Positions 1 through 18,327 of a stretch of 64,000 nt of DNA are shown piece after piece. The stretch covers positions 11,842,501 to 11,906,500 of the forward strand of contig OU015569.1 in NCBI GenBank assembly GCA_907165135.1, given 5' to 3'. The translations under genes and the position numbers were made by a program. Each line of letters opens with the position of its first letter. Within the stretch, counting starts at the first letter, position 1. The notes under the pieces are model-generated. The model was not told the origin of the DNA and did no database searches. It saw only the letters and a list, made by a program, of their open reading frames with translations. Source of the stretch: Oikopleura dioica (taxonomy: Eukaryota > Chordata > Appendicularia > Copelata > Oikopleuridae).

Positions 1-309
1 AAGAAAACAGCAGTTGTAGATCAAAACCCAAGCTACCCGACCTTACTCCTTTCTATTCTCACGCCTTTGATAAAAAACACATGTAACTAGAGTATCCAAA
101 ATGAAAAAAAAAGTTCGATTGAAAGTTCAAAATTCTTGATTCAAAATTCCAAAAGTAGCAACGCCGACATGAATATTTATTTATATATATTTACAAAGCT
201 CAGTAAGAAACTTCTGATTGAACATTTCAGTGAATTTAAATAAATGATTAATATGATCATCCTTGTCATCTCACTTTTGAATGTTTTAATTGTAGAAATG
301 TAACGTTTG

Positions 310-3300
310 ATGGACAGGGAATTTTCAAATTGGTGGGAGATTCCATGGATTGCTTATTTTGTTTCTCTTTACAAGGTAAAATTGACGGTAAAGACCGTTG
401 AGTGAATTGTTTTATTTTTGAAGCATCCTTTCGACATTTCCGAGTTTTCGATTTATGAGCTGGAAGAATGCCTCGAAACGGACGACCCGCAAAGCAGACT
501 CTTCTTTTCAACCCTTCTCAGCGAGCTTCTACGGTAAGTCCACGTCTCTGGCATAGATTAGCATTTGAAATATTTTCAGAGGTCTCTATCAAAATCCCAA
601 AATCGACCCGTGGAACTTCGACAATTCGCTTCATGAAATCTGCTCGGTGCGTCTTCCCGCTGAGAACTCACTGTTCAACCCTTTGGCAGATCCGACAGTG
701 TCGTTTTTCGATCTCCCAGTGCGCTTACGCATTTGGCTGGTCTACAAGCTCTGCTGTTGGCGCGTCGAGGACGAGCAGTCGATCACGGACGCAATCGAAA
801 TCGCCGAAGCGCGGCCTGAATCGCTCGCTGAAGATCGCCACGGAAACCTCTTCTGGTACTTTGGCGGCATTCACCTCTTCAAGCAAATCAAAGAGACGGG
901 CGATTGGAAGACTGTGGCGCGGACGAAGGAGGAGTGGCGGGCATTAAGGGACAAGTACGCGAACTCGACGGACAAGGAGGAAATCTGGTTCCGAGAAACG
1001 ATCGAGCAAAACTTCGATCCGACCTTGTCCGGAATCGAAGAAGAAACACACACTTGGGCGAGAACGCGGAGGAATCAGCGACTCAAGAAACTAGAAAAAC
1101 TCAAGGGCAAGAAGCGACGAGCGCGTGTGACGAACAAGGAGCCCCATCCGACGCTGCTTCCGGTTGATCAGATTGAAATACTCGCTCGTGGCGCCGGGTT
1201 AATCACCAAACTCGAAAAGGAGCAAAGATCAGCTGAAATCAACGAGGAGGATTTGCATCATTCTTCGTCCAAGTCCGATCAAAGCACTTCGAATTCAGAT
1301 TCCGATAGTTCGTCCCAATCTTCCACTCACTCATCAGTGAAGAAGAAAAAAATCCAAAGAGAGAAGCTCGTTAATTCGAAGCTGCAAAATGCAGTAAAGC
1401 GAAATTCGAATAATCAGGTGCCCAACAGAAGGGATACAAGCTCAAGCTCCAGCTCCGAAGAGGAAGAAGATCAAAAAGAGCGGAGCGGGGCGGAAAGTCC
1501 CGGCACCTGGGAATTGCTCCCAGGCTGCTCGGCAACGCGGCCACAGTTCGTCAAAGTCCGCCCCGGCCAGACGCTCGAAGAGGCCGTCAAGTTCCACAAA
1601 AATCCCAATGCCTTCTCGCCTCTTGAAAAAGCCAAAAAGCGAAAGCGAAAGAAGGGACAAAACGGAACAAACCCCTCCCCGGCTAAAAAACAGGCGCGAG
1701 GACGAGGTCGTCCAAAGAAGGCCAATGCGGGCAAAAAGAACAATCTGCCGACGAAGAAGAAGACCGTTCTCGTTCCCTCCGACGTTTCTAGCGGCTCAAG
1801 CGAGGCAAGCGAGTCAGCTGGTGAAGGGAGAAATTCGCCAATTCGTCCCGATTCTAGAGATAGTTCCAGTTCTTCCAGTAGTGGTTCAGAAGAAGAGGAA
1901 TTTTCCCCAGTGCCCCAAAAGCCACAAGTAAAAAAGGCCAAGTCTACTAATTTAAAGGCTCCAAAAAAGAAACCCGCTCCCAAATCGAATCCGCCCGCTT
2001 CTCAAAAGAACCTTACCAACTGGCAAAAGATGCAACTTGTGATCGACACGATTCGCGCGCACCCAGACTCGTGGCCCTTTTACAGCCCGATCACGGACGA
2101 GATCGCGCCGAGCTACTCCTCGATCATCCGACGTCCGATGGACATTGAAACCATCGAGGAAAAAATCGCTGCTCGAATTTACTCAACGCCTCGCGAATTC
2201 GTCGAGGATGTCTGCTTGATGTTCGACAATTGCCGCCTCTACAACGGCGAGGGAAACGAGTACTCAGAATCTGCTGACGATCTCGAGGCGATCTTCAACG
2301 CGCAGATGAAGGAAGTCATGCCGAGTGTGAGTCTCGCCAAGTTCCGGTTTTCAGACGAATCGGGGAATGAAAATCGCTCCTCCGCTTCTTCTAGCTCTGA
2401 TGAAGAAGAGTTCGATCCGGCTCACTCAAAATCGCAAAAAACAGCCTCTAAATCGTCCAAGGGAGCGAAGGGTCAAAAGAAAGGGCCCAAGAAAATCGCC
2501 AATTCAATCTCGAAAACGAAGCAAGTTCAATCTCAAGCTCAAAGGAAGACTCAAAATACTAGTGACACGCGAAAAGTGGGAAAACTCAACATCAAAATTG
2601 GCCAGCTAAACGGGCAAAAATTTGCCCGATCTCTTGGCAATTCAAAAACTGCTCAAAAGAAGAAACGATCGTCCTCGTTTTCGAGAGAAAGTAGCTCCTC
2701 TTCCGAAAGCAATGACTCCTCCCCTGAAAGACCTGCTTCTCAAAACAAACAGACCAAAGCGCAAAAAGAAAAACTAGCAATCAAAGAATCAAAAAAGTTC
2801 CAAAACACTTTGAAGCAAAAGCGCCCAGTAGATAATAGTAAACCTGTCAGCTCTAGTGCCAAGAGCAAGCTCAAGAATCCGCCAAAAAGCGCGAACTTCG
2901 TGCCACCTATCCGCGGCCGGCCAAACATAAAGAAGAAGAACGCTCCTGCTCCTGCAGCAATTGCTAAAAAACCGCTCCCAAATCCAAACCATCGAAACAG
3001 ACCTGATAATTCCGCCTCATCAAGCTCGAGCTCGTCCTCCAGCTCTTCCGGTTCGAGCTCGTCATCGTCTTCTTCTTCGAGTTCTAGCGACTCGGAAGCG
3101 GAAGATGCAAAGACGAAGGCACGCACCAGCCCAATGAGAATGTCGACTGAGATCCAATCTGCCAAGAAAACTACGAAAATCGCAATCAACACTGTTAACT
3201 CCGAGAAAAACTACGATTCGGACAACAACAAAATGTCTGACAGCAGCCCTTCTCTTCTATCCACCGCCAAGCCAACTGCTGTAGTTCAACCTCAACCTGC

Positions 3301-5186
3301 CAGAGACTCGAGGTTAGTCTATCTTACGGTTAAGTTAGGGTTTAGTAACGTCCAAAAATTGCTTTACATAATTGTTTCGTTCAGAGAGTCCTCTGAATCA
3401 CCAATGGAAAGCGCAACGAACTGGGAGCAAGACTACTCGAAAGCAAAAGTAAACCCTGTGTCCCGTGTGCTCGATGCTCAGGATGTCCAGATGGTTGATT
3501 CTCCGACGACTATGAAGCGAGTTGCAGAAGTTCAAGACGCGATTTTGGAGATGAATGAAGATTTCAAAAACTCGCCTCAGGTAAAGGAATCAGTAGTCTA
3601 TTCCTCGATTTCATTCAAAATCTACAGGTACCGGACAAAAGTGACGAAGTTTCTCTTTCTTCCTCGAAATCGGAGAGGAAGCGCTCATCCGACTCCTCTG
3701 ACAAGGACTACAACTTGACCAGCGAGCAGATCGAACGCGACTCGGAGCTCTACGGGAATTCTTCAGCAAAGAAAGAGTTGCCCAAGGAAGAGCTACAGAC
3801 GCCTTTGTCTAGTGACAGCTTCAAATCAAAAATTCCAGAAAGCAGCTTCGTTATCAATCAAGAGCAAAAGTACGTTCTTTCTTCAATAATCTTTTTTAAT
3901 TTAATTTCAAGAAAAATCGTCACTGAAACGAACCCGGCAAGAAGCAAAAGTCCAGTTTGTGAGAGAAAGAAAAGCACAGAAACCCACACCCCTCAAAATC
4001 CGAGTCTCAAAGTATCGCAAAGTGACAAGATCGCAAAAGAGTCAACACCGGAAAATACCGCGAAAACGGCGCAGCATCCTCTTCCGATTCAACCGCCGAA
4101 GCTGCTAAAAGAAGAAACAGCTTTTTCAAAGTCATTTGCTGGGCAAACTCAACCGCGCTTCGGAGTCCCACATCCTGGGCTTGACGCTCCTACCGTTGTT
4201 CCTAGGTACTCAATTTCGGCGAAATTCAATTGTCTAATCATATTTTCTTATTTTAGCTACTTGTCTGGGTACACCCGCGTTCCCTCTCCAAAGAACAACG
4301 AAGCATACGCTCCTGCCGTTTCGATCAGCGCTTCTTCCAGCATTGCCCCTTCTTCTACCACTATCCCCTCCTTATCAAAGTCAACTATCCCGAGCCTCCC
4401 CCAGCCATCTCCATCGACTCTTCCGCCAGCGCAACCGAAACCAACTCGCGTGATCAGCACGGCTACTGAATCGTCGCTTCTCCAAAATGCTGCGACGCAC
4501 GAAATCGTGAAATCAGCGGCCGCTGCTGCTGAATCATCGCTGCGCAATCATCTGTTGGCTCCGCATCGTGCGGTTTCGACGTTTGATTATCAAAGCACAG
4601 CGAACGGAACGGCGCTGAATCAGGCTTTGCCCGATCGAAGAGCCCAGCTCTCGCTGCCCCACTTCCCGATTAATATTCCCGCTCCGCAGAACAGTGCCAC
4701 TCAGAAAAAGGTACTAAACATAAACTCAAAACCTTATCTAACGTATTTAAAAACAAGGAAAGTGGCGCTCTGCCCCCGACATTCCCGGGACATCCAGCTC
4801 TGGCAAGTGGATTCCAGCAGCGCCAGGAACGACCGTTCTTCCCTCAACTGGGCGTCTCCCCAGCTACGGGCCCTGTTGGTTCATCTCTTCATTCTCAAAA
4901 TCCTCTCCAGGACTTGCAGAATCTATCTTCTTATCCTCAACTGCTCCACCACCATCCGCACATGATCAACCACGCGCCGCAGGTAATACCTTTTTTCTGT
5001 CTTCCTTGATTTCAATTTCCTCTTCAGGGCGTTCCTAATCCGGGTTTGATCGGACTCGCGGGTTTCCATCCTCCCGGTCTTGGCCCAGCAGCATTTGGCG
5101 CCGCCGCTGCTGCAAGCACCAGCCGCTCAAGCTCCAATGGCACTTCTCTTCCTCATCATCCATCTATGCCGTTAGGTCCAGTGTAG
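310..5186 (+). CDS. CECR2: CECR2-like bromodomain chromatin-remodelling protein
   Basis: Nuclear chromatin factor; vertebrate CECR2 partners ISWI-type ATPases and reads acetyl-lysine. I join nine exons: 310-375, 424-533, 580-3312, 3385-3580, 3628-3869, 3912-4205, 4257-4710, 4758-4982 and 5028-5186. All introns are GT-AG and 42-72 bp long. The product is about 1492 aa, close to vertebrate CECR2 (about 1480). The N-terminus has the CECR2 signature: a WWEIP start, then DISEFSIYELEECL, then the DDT-like DLPVRLRIWLVYKLC stretch ending in GNLFWYFGG. The bromodomain lies at about 2008-2330, with HPDSWPF, PMDIETIEEKI and the acetyl-lysine asparagine in CRLYNGEGNEY. Long Ser/Glu and Lys/Arg low-complexity segments fill the middle, and the tail is Pro/Ala/His-rich. 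The intron at 3313-3384 keeps the frame open if retained. An acceptor-like TTTAATTGTAG lies about 15 nt before the ATG and could accept a spliced leader. Confidence 0.88.
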
Positions 5187-7917
5187 AAAAATAATCTGCT
5201 AAATTTTCTTTTCGAAATTTCATTTACTCAAATATTTAACATATTCTGGACTATTTTATTTCCGCTCAAAATTAGTTAAATGAAAGATCAAATCTATATC
5301 TACCAGTTCCTTAGCTTAGACGAGCGGGATAGCCTTAAAAACGAGCACAAGCCCTGTTTGGTTGTTAGCGCTTATCTGTTTGAAACCCTGTCCTTTTTGA
5401 ACGTTGTCGGCGTTTGACAATTATCAAGTTTCTTTTTGACAAGGAGCGATAAAACGCAAATATTGAGTGGTATTGCATCTGCTCGGGTGATTCCGAATTA
5501 TCCAAATATTAAATCACACAATCACTTCATTCAATTTTCAACGCTGAAAAAAGGCATGTATTCGTCGCAGCTGGGCCCGTACGCGCAGTTTGGCTACCCT
5601 TGGCCGCACCATCCCAACGCCAATCCAAGACGCTGACGAAAAAACACAGAACTATTCAATTAAAATTCTATTCATTTAAAATCTTAAAAATACAAAAAAA
5701 AACTACGAACCAGCCTACATTCAACTTATTTCTTTCTTTTACTACTTATTACCCGTCTCTTTTCCTTTACCGCTTTTTGCTAATTTTCTAAGCAAAACTA
5801 CCAGTACAGTACGACTCGTTTTTTTCCCGAAAATACAGAATCTTTACTGTTTGAATTCAATTCTATTTTATTCCATCCGTAATTACTCTCTTTCGTTTCC
5901 AGTCGATAATAAATTTAAGAAAATATTTCATTATTTTTTCTGCCGCTTTTCTTACAAATTTTTCCGTTTCATCCTTTTCTTGAATTTAATTATTAATATA
6001 TTACACAAGAGCTACTGTCAGTTACAGTAGCTCTGGCTCTACTTATCCAAGTTTTCAAAGCTCAACGCTCCTTCTTCTTATTCACTGACTGTAACTTTAA
6101 TCTGCGACGAGCAATAAAAAGTAAAGGCGCCGGGTAAAATGTATTTTTATTTTATCACTCAAGTGCAGTGAATCTGGGCTATTTTGGGAAGGGTGACTTT
6201 TAAGAGAGAGAGCAGCTGTGTTTTCTCTTTCGCGGAACATCTCCTGATAGAATCGCTGGACTCTTGTCCCTTGGAGCCAGGACATAGATATTCTCCTTTT
6301 CTATTCATGCATCTTGCCTTTTTCGCTTTCCATTTCCTTTTTTTTCAGAGAAACACAATTTCGTGAAACTCCATTTTCAAATTTACATGCCAATTTTTTC
6401 TCGCGGAATATTCTTTTTTAACAAAATCACTTTTCAAAGGTAACATTTTTCTTTAAAAAGACAGTCTATTTTCTTAGAAATTTGAATTTATCACAAACTT
6501 ATTATTCGAAAAATGACCCCTCTTTTTGTATTTAGGAAAGGCGTTCTTTTGAGAAGCAGTCTTCCTTGATTTCAAGTGTCATTTTTCAATTATAATTTTT
6601 CAAAAAAATTCAAAAGCTTCTGAATGCAAAAATTACTGCGCGTTCTTTATCCAGATTTGCGTGATTTCGAATGATTGTTCATTTTTCGGATTTATTTAAT
6701 TTTGTTTGATTTCATTTCCATTCTGTAAAGAAAGAAAAGAGCGCGTTTAATTAACGAGCTGTCAATTCTGTCTGTGATTTTCCGTAATTCCAAATTAACA
6801 AACAGTCCAGTCCTCGCTTTTGGCTCTTGCCCCGCTATTTTTCGCAGCGAAAGAAAAAGAAAAAAACGATTAACTCTCTTATCGATTTGGACAGGAGAGA
6901 GAAAGAAAGAGAGACGCGTACTAATTTGATACACGGCCCACAATACGCAAATTGAACTACAATGGCCAGCACATTCAAAATAGCTGACTAGCGCTCAATT
7001 TTCAACTCTTCAATTTTAGCAGCTCCATTTCTTTATTTTTTTTCATTGTTCTCATTTTGAAACGGTCCTTTTTCAATAAGAATTTTTGAAAATAAAATGA
7101 ATCGTGTATGTGTTTTTCTGTCGTTTTTTTTAATCTTTATTGCAGCCGCCCGGGCTGAGCTCATCTCTAATCCCCTCTCTCTCTCCGTCTTAATCTCTCT
7201 CTGCCTCAATTCTCGGAAGAAAAAAAAGAGGAAGGGTCGAGTCCGAGGCGCCTGTCGCTGGCGCCAGAAAGGTGAAATCTGTGACGCTGCTGGTTTAACA
7301 GATGTCAGTTTCTGGTGCTTCGCTAGGTCCTCTCTAAAAGGCTCTTTCTCTCTCTCTGGTTATTTCTCTAGTTTTTCATTTTCGAAAAGCTGCTGCGTCG
7401 AGGAGCAGAGGGCGACGAGCTTTGAGCCACCAGAGATCACGAATTGGACCTTTCAAGGATGCGCTCCACGGCGCCAAGCAGCGGCACTGGCGCCCCTTAC
7501 TCTTGTTGAGGTCGACCGTTTTTCTTTCTCTCCCTCCTCAAGGCGGCCGTTTTTTCTCGCCACTGGTTTTGCTCAAACTTTGAAGCGCCCTCTTTTCCCC
7601 TTGTTTTTTTCCGAATTTCCCCGCTTTAATTTTTTTCCCATTGAAAATAAATTTGAAATTGAATTGCTTTTTTGCTCTTTTCTGGCTCTTTTTTTGTGTT
7701 GGTCTCTTTCTCTAGCAGCGTTTTTGACACTTGGTTAGCCCGGGTGATGACTTGTCATTAGAAAAGGGTTACTTCCGGACTAATTTCCGCGTGTTTACTC
7801 GGAAACAGGTCCATCAAGACAAATAAGGCGACTTATTGGACCGTAATTCACCTGATTTTTGATACTTCAGAACTCTGTAAATAGCGGTGGTTGGTTTTGG
7901 GGCCCGCTTGCGGCCAA
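5187..7917. other. Gene-poor stretch: CECR2 3' UTR and upstream region of the FRK-like kinase
   Basis: AT-rich, with many stops in all frames. The first part is probably the CECR2 3' UTR. A short peptide-like stretch at about 5554-5635 (GMYSSQLGPYAQFGYPW and onward) has coding-like codons and could be an alternative last exon, but no convincing acceptor precedes it. The 7097-7738 open frame is compositionally odd (Phe/Ser/Arg-rich, over CT-rich runs) and I do not call it a gene. One copy of the TCTTCCTTGATTTCA motif occurs near 6560. I see no RNA gene. Confidence 0.6.
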
Positions 7918-13305
<5,388 letters not shown>

Positions 13306-13503
13306 AAAAATACGTCTGCCTCGTTTCTTTCCTTTTTAGCAATTTCAAGTCTATATCCAGTTTTACCTCTTCCTTCTTTTTTCTGTAGTGCAATTTTTCC
13401 AATACTTTCTGTAACTTCTCTTTTCTGTCGTAAACTGTCATAAATGCCCTTCAAATAAACACAAAGATAGACAAAGCAAAAAGAAAAGACACGTCGAGGA
13501 GTT

Positions 13504-15279
13504 TTATTTTGCAAAGATTCTAGTGGCAGTGAGAGCTAGAGCCTCGGCGTCGTCGAGGCTGTCCGGCAAGTCGCTTTTGATGACAGGTGGTAGCAGGAAA
13601 ATGAGAGTTGCGGAGAGCAAAGCGATCAGGGCGAAAATAGGAGTGCTGGTTCCGAAAAATGAGAGGATGAGCGGCGCGCAGGTCGAGCTCAAATTGCCGA
13701 AGGCACTAGAGTTTGGCTGAAATCGACAGTTTAAATGCATGACTTACAGTAGGGCAGACATCGCTCGAGCCCGGATGAAAGTGGGAGAGACTTCGGAAAC
13801 CATGGTAAACATGTAGGACATGTAGCTTTGAATCATGAGTTTGGAAGCGACTCCAAAGACGAGTTTCGGAATCCAGAACTCGTCTCCCTCTTCGTACTTT
13901 TGCAGCACCAACATGATCATGAAAAAGGCCGACGAAGCGGAAAGAAAGAAGGCGATTCCTTTTCGCCGAATTCGTTTCAGCAAAATCGCGTTGTAAGAAA
14001 TCCTCAGCGGCCCTTCCAAAAGGACCATCACCGCGAAAGTCACGTAGATGCAGCAGTGCATTTGGCCAGTGGCGAAAACGATGTTGTACCAGAGGAGCAT
14101 CGCGCAAGAACTGAAGAAAATTATAACAAGGAAGAAGAAGGAGGGGTCTTACTGTATCCAAATGAGGATGAAAAAGCGTCCGGAAACGGCTGTTCTTTTT
14201 AAATAATTACAGATCGTTTCTTCTTCGTGCTTTTCGCTCGGCGATTTGGGTTTCAGCGCTTGCAGTTGTTCAAGAATGGAGCTTCGCTCGATTTGAACGC
14301 CGTTTGTCTTGGCGATTTTCATGATCCAGTCGACTGCTTCCTCGATTCTTCCTTGCTCGAGGAGCCAGCGCGGGCTCTCCGGATAGTAGAAAATGTAGAA
14401 GACGGCAATCAGCATTGGGCTCGAGTAGACTTTGAAAGCCAGTCGCCAGTCGCGAATAAAGTACGTCACTAGAATCAGCCAGAAGACGCTGGCAGTCCAC
14501 ATGCCCGAGTTGACAAGCCCGATCATCCACTTCCAGGACTTCTTCGACAGCTCCATCATGTTCGGATAAGAGCCCAAGGCGGACACGCAGATTCCAAGCA
14601 CGCAAGAGCAAATCTTGAACTGAAGACTCGTCCCGGACGTTACCAAGCCTAAAACACACATTTTTCTCCATTCAAAGATTTTTGGCAAACCGAAATAGGC
14701 GAACATCGACATTAGCGCATAAAAAATCGCAGTTTTTCTCCGCCCAAATGCATCATAAACGATTCCGTTGAGCAGAACTCCAATCGAAGTGCAAAATAAA
14801 AAATAACTTTCGATGGGTTCCAAAATCATTCCTTTTCATTTCTTTTTTTATTATATTTTGTGAGCCCTTATTCTTAAAATGGTTGTTCGATGAGCCGCAT
14901 CTTCGCAAAGGAAATTGAATTCATTCGCGTACGAGCTTTCCATTGAGCACTCCTGGGCGCAGGAATCGCTCGAGTTGCGAGCGATTCTTGAACTTGAAGA
15001 ATTAAAATCGAAAGAATACTGAAAAAAAATCCGATAAAAAAATTCATCGAAAATTAAATTGCTTTACCTGCTCGAGTATTTTATTATTTTCATCGCACGC
15101 GTGGTCGAGTTCTTGGCCGAAGAAAAGGTTGTGGAAGTACAGTCCTTGCAGTGGCAGGATTATTACTGTATTGATAACTAGGAAATAATGTCAAATTTCA
15201 AAGCAATATCCGAATATTTACAAAGTGAGCGTTTCTGAAAGTAGCCAGTTCCCCAAGTTTCCTCCAGAAGAAGATCCAT
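13504..15279 (-). CDS. SLC22-like major facilitator transporter
   Basis: Multi-pass plasma-membrane transporter of the organic cation/anion (SLC22) type; substrate unknown. Start at 15279 (MDLLLEETWGTGYFQKRSL), followed by a first membrane segment (INTVIILPLQGLYF), a Cys-containing extracellular loop, and membrane segments throughout. The family motif YPESPRWLLEQGRIEEA is present at about 14340-14400. Exons run right to left, with the last ending at the TAA at 13504. The intron at 14832-14873 is GA-AG (donor after TTTTAA) and joins the N-terminal exons to the main exon in frame. The last junction is best solved with an acceptor ending CTCTAG near 13720, giving SALLAFGNLSS. Its 3' end lies only about 200 bp from the convergent kinase gene. 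Confidence 0.8.
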
Positions 15280-15866
15280 TCTGATTTGATTCTATTTTCT
15301 CTTCTGATAAAAAAAAGATATAGATTGAACAACTTCGTTGATATAATCTGTTGACTCAGGACAATTATCCGAAAATGAGTAACAAGGAGTTTAATTCTGG
15401 CAAATTTCCAGGCTTATTATTTTTTATTTTCTTTTCGTTAAAGCTGAAAATCGAACAATGGAAGATGCGACAGACATGTCTGTCTCGGCCGATGTTTGCT
15501 TTTGACGAAATTGCAGAATACACAGCACAATTTCGTAGACTGGAACACTGAAAAAAAAATCAAATGAACCGAACTACCAAGGTCATCTAGAACTTTCTCC
15601 TCACGTCACGCCCTTTTTTCCCCGCAGCGCTAAAACTGCCTTTTGAAAAGGCCCTTTTCAGCGGAAGCAATTTCTTCTCCTGCTTCTAATTGCTTACAAG
15701 TCAACTTGGCAAAAATCTACGACAAGACCGCAGCCTTCCATTTTATCCGCTATCTAATGAACCATTTCCTCTTGCCGTGTAATATTATGTCATGATTTTT
15801 TTTTTCGACGATTGTTTGATTTTATTTAAAAAAAGAAGAAAGTTTTGGCCAGAGAATTTTTTTTTT

Positions 15867-17096
15867 TCAGTTTCGGTTGGGTCTTGCTGGTCGTTTGTTC
15901 TGGCCCTTGTTGTTGGCTGGCTTCTTTGGCTGGCGCCTTTTTGGTGTTCGGTACTTTCGGGTTGTAGTCGTACTTGGCGTGTATTTAGTTGTTGTCGGTG
16001 TTGTTGTCGTTGTCGTGGTCGTGGTCGTGGTCGTTGTTGTGGTGGTTGAAGTGGTGGTAGTTGAGCTGGTGGTGGTTGGTTCTGGAGTAGTGTACTTATT
16101 GGTAGTTGTGTAGGGATCAGTGGCGGTCGTGTAGGAAGCGGTGGTGGTGGGTTCAGTAGTGTAGTCAGTTGTGTAGACGGAAGTCGCAGTAGTCGGCTCA
16201 GTGGTGATATCGATGTAGGGGCTTTGGGTGGTTTCTTCAGTTGTCACTCCTGTTAATGTAGACAGGGTTGTTTCCTCGTACGGCATCGTTGGCGGAGCAA
16301 CTGTAGTTGTCGTTTTGTACGGCGCCTTGGTCGTGGTTGGTTTGTAGGGATTTGGGGGAGTTGTTGGGTTGTAGGGATCGACCACTTGCCCGGTAGAGCT
16401 GTAATACGGGTTTTCGGGAACTTCACCGGGAATCTGATTGATGCAGACGTTTTCCATTCGCTGCAAATCGTTCATCAAGTGGTTCATTCTTCGCTGCCAC
16501 GAGCCGAGTTTCGGGCATTTTGACAAAACATCGTCGTTGAGAGCGCCCAACGCGAACTAGAAATGGAGACCGGAAACGTTGAGTTTATGATTACCTTGCT
16601 GCAGATTTTCTTCAACCGATCGAGCTGCTTCTCGCTGGCCATTGGCGACTTGAGAGCTTTCCCTTCGAAGCCGTTTTGTTCGTTCGCATTTCGCATCAAC
16701 GCGACGATTAACGCAAACTCGCGGTCAGCATCCAAAAGAGATTCTTCCAGAACTTCTGTTTCACGTCGTTTTCGATTGCCGTAATTGGCCGAGTCGGGGT
16801 TGTAGCCGCTCACCATCGCAGGCGGAATTCGGCACTTTCCAACAGCCAAGTGGTGCAGCGCGTCGAACAAGACCTGAGTTTTTGGAAAAGAAAGAAAAAA
16901 CGAACGAAAATGGTACCTTTGAAATTCGATGCTCGTACTTGCCGATTTTGTCGATTGGCGGATCGCAGACGTAGGCAGTCTCCATGTAGAAGTTGCAGCG
17001 ATCGATGGCCTTGGTGACTTTCTCTTCGAGTGTCATTGAGCTTGGATATTGCGCCTGGGCGACGGAAGCTGAGGCGAAAAAGGCGAAAAGCTTCAT
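15867..17096 (-). CDS. Secreted threonine-rich mucin-like protein
   Basis: Starts at 17096 with a clear signal peptide (MKLFAFFASASVAQAQ). The N-terminal ~170 residues are helical and Cys-containing (DRCNFYMETAYVCDPP, GKCRIPP, KKICSK, SKCPKLGSW). The C-terminal ~170 residues are a Pro/Thr/Ser domain with long threonine runs, followed by a basic end (RRQPKKPANNKGQNKRP). Introns are about 16874-16916 and 16556-16594, both GT-AG. The Thr tract should be heavily O-glycosylated. In a larvacean a house component is possible, but I cannot match it to a named oikosin. The opposite strand gives a valine-rich shadow frame. Confidence 0.75.
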
Positions 17097-17639
17097 TTTC
17101 AACTTCGGAATTTCGACTTTGGAAATCAAGGAAGATTCTCTCTCAACTCTTATCGAGTTGCAGATGATGGTTAAGAAGGAATGAGCGAGGCTTTTATAGA
17201 AGATCGAATGAGGAAAAGCGATTTCACGCATCTTTAGCTCCGGTGGTGGTGGTGAACAGAAACTAGACAAACTCTCTCATTAGGGCCACATCGTCTACGT
17301 AGAAAGGGCGATTGCCAAATTCATTACACAACTTTAATTTGCCGAGATGGCCACTATCGAAAGGTCGCTACCAGTAACGTTTCATGGAAAATTATTCAAA
17401 CATTTTCAAGAAGGTTAAAAATATCATCTTCTTGGAATGTCCTTCTGAACGGCACTTCAGAGAAAAAAACGCTCGCTAGAAACAACAGACTGTATAAATT
17501 GTATTATTATAATTCAACAGCAAACAAAACAGGATTCCAAAGCCAGAACAGGGGACAAAATAAATCTCTAGAGGACCAGTAATAACAACTCAGTTTTTCG
17601 ACCAGGCCCCGGGTCCAAAAGGTCCGGAACCGAGGAAAC

Positions 17640-18081
17640 TGATCTAAAGAAGATATCAAGCTTCAAGCCCATCAAAAACTGCGAGTTGAACCAGGAATGG
17701 AAATCTGAGCGGCACGGCACGGCGGCAAAGCACGGAGAAGAAAATCTGGTTGCGGCATTGCGGCACCTTCAGCCCCGTACATAGCCCTGATACATGTCGC
17801 CTAAATTGACCTTATTTTCATTTACTTGCAGTTTTGTTCTGCATTTTCCAACAAGGACACTTCCTACTGGTTTGGATTGTCGCTGGACAAAGAGAGCGAT
17901 CGTCTCAGCTGGGTTGAAAACACGAACGGAGAGCTCTTTCCAAAACTTTCCAACACTCATCCCCTTCTTTCAACGATTCTAGCGCTCGGAGCGGTGCATC
18001 CAGTCCGCGGGCCTGCAGTTCGGCTACAAATGGTACCCCTCAAAATGCGACCGCGAGTTCCGCTACATTTGCCAAGTCTAA
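17640..18081 (+). CDS. C-type lectin-domain protein, 3' part (5' end unresolved)
   Basis: The last two exons are clear. Exon 17832-17930 reads YWFGLSLDKESDRLSW and onward. Exon 17983-18081 reads RCIQSAGLQFG, then KWYPSKCD, then FRYICQV and stop, the usual C-terminal half of a CTLD with its Cys pattern. They join in frame only across a 52-bp GA-AG intron (17931-17982) with a good pyrimidine tract. Without it the region looks like a frameshifted pseudogene. Upstream, about 17680-17755 carries CELNQEWKSERHGTAAKHG and onward, which may be the first half of the domain, but I could not solve the joining intron. No signal peptide was found. A polyadenylation signal AATAAA lies near 18151. Confidence 0.55.
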
Positions 18082-18327
18082 TCCCCTTTTTGTAAATCTG
18101 CTACTTTCACTTGTTCTACCACCTGCCGCAATCTCTTCAAACTGTACATCGATAATAAAACAAAGAGCAAAATAGCTGTTTCTGTTTTGGTTCGCTTCTG
18201 GACAGGAGCTATCTCTTCCCCGCTATAGTAATAGTCTACTGCAAAATGTAAAAAAAATGAAAATAATTTTCACAATTTTTATTTTCACGATCACGTGTTT
18301 GTTATAAAGGAATGATTGTTTTTTCAG

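Noticed and set aside
1471-1983. 170-codon minus-strand frame
   Set aside because: Antisense shadow of the Ser/Lys-rich part of the CECR2-like gene.
7097-7738. 213-codon plus-strand frame starting MNRVCVFLSFFLIFIAAARA, resembling a secreted protein
   Set aside because: Composition follows CT-rich low-complexity DNA, there is no domain or splice context, and it lies in the probable promoter/5' region of the kinase.
15877-16113. Valine-rich plus-strand frame
   Set aside because: Antisense shadow of the threonine tract of the mucin-like gene.
17826-18095. C-type lectin fragment read as a frameshifted pseudogene
   Set aside because: A GA-AG intron at 17931-17982 restores a standard CTLD end in frame, so no frameshift needs to be assumed.
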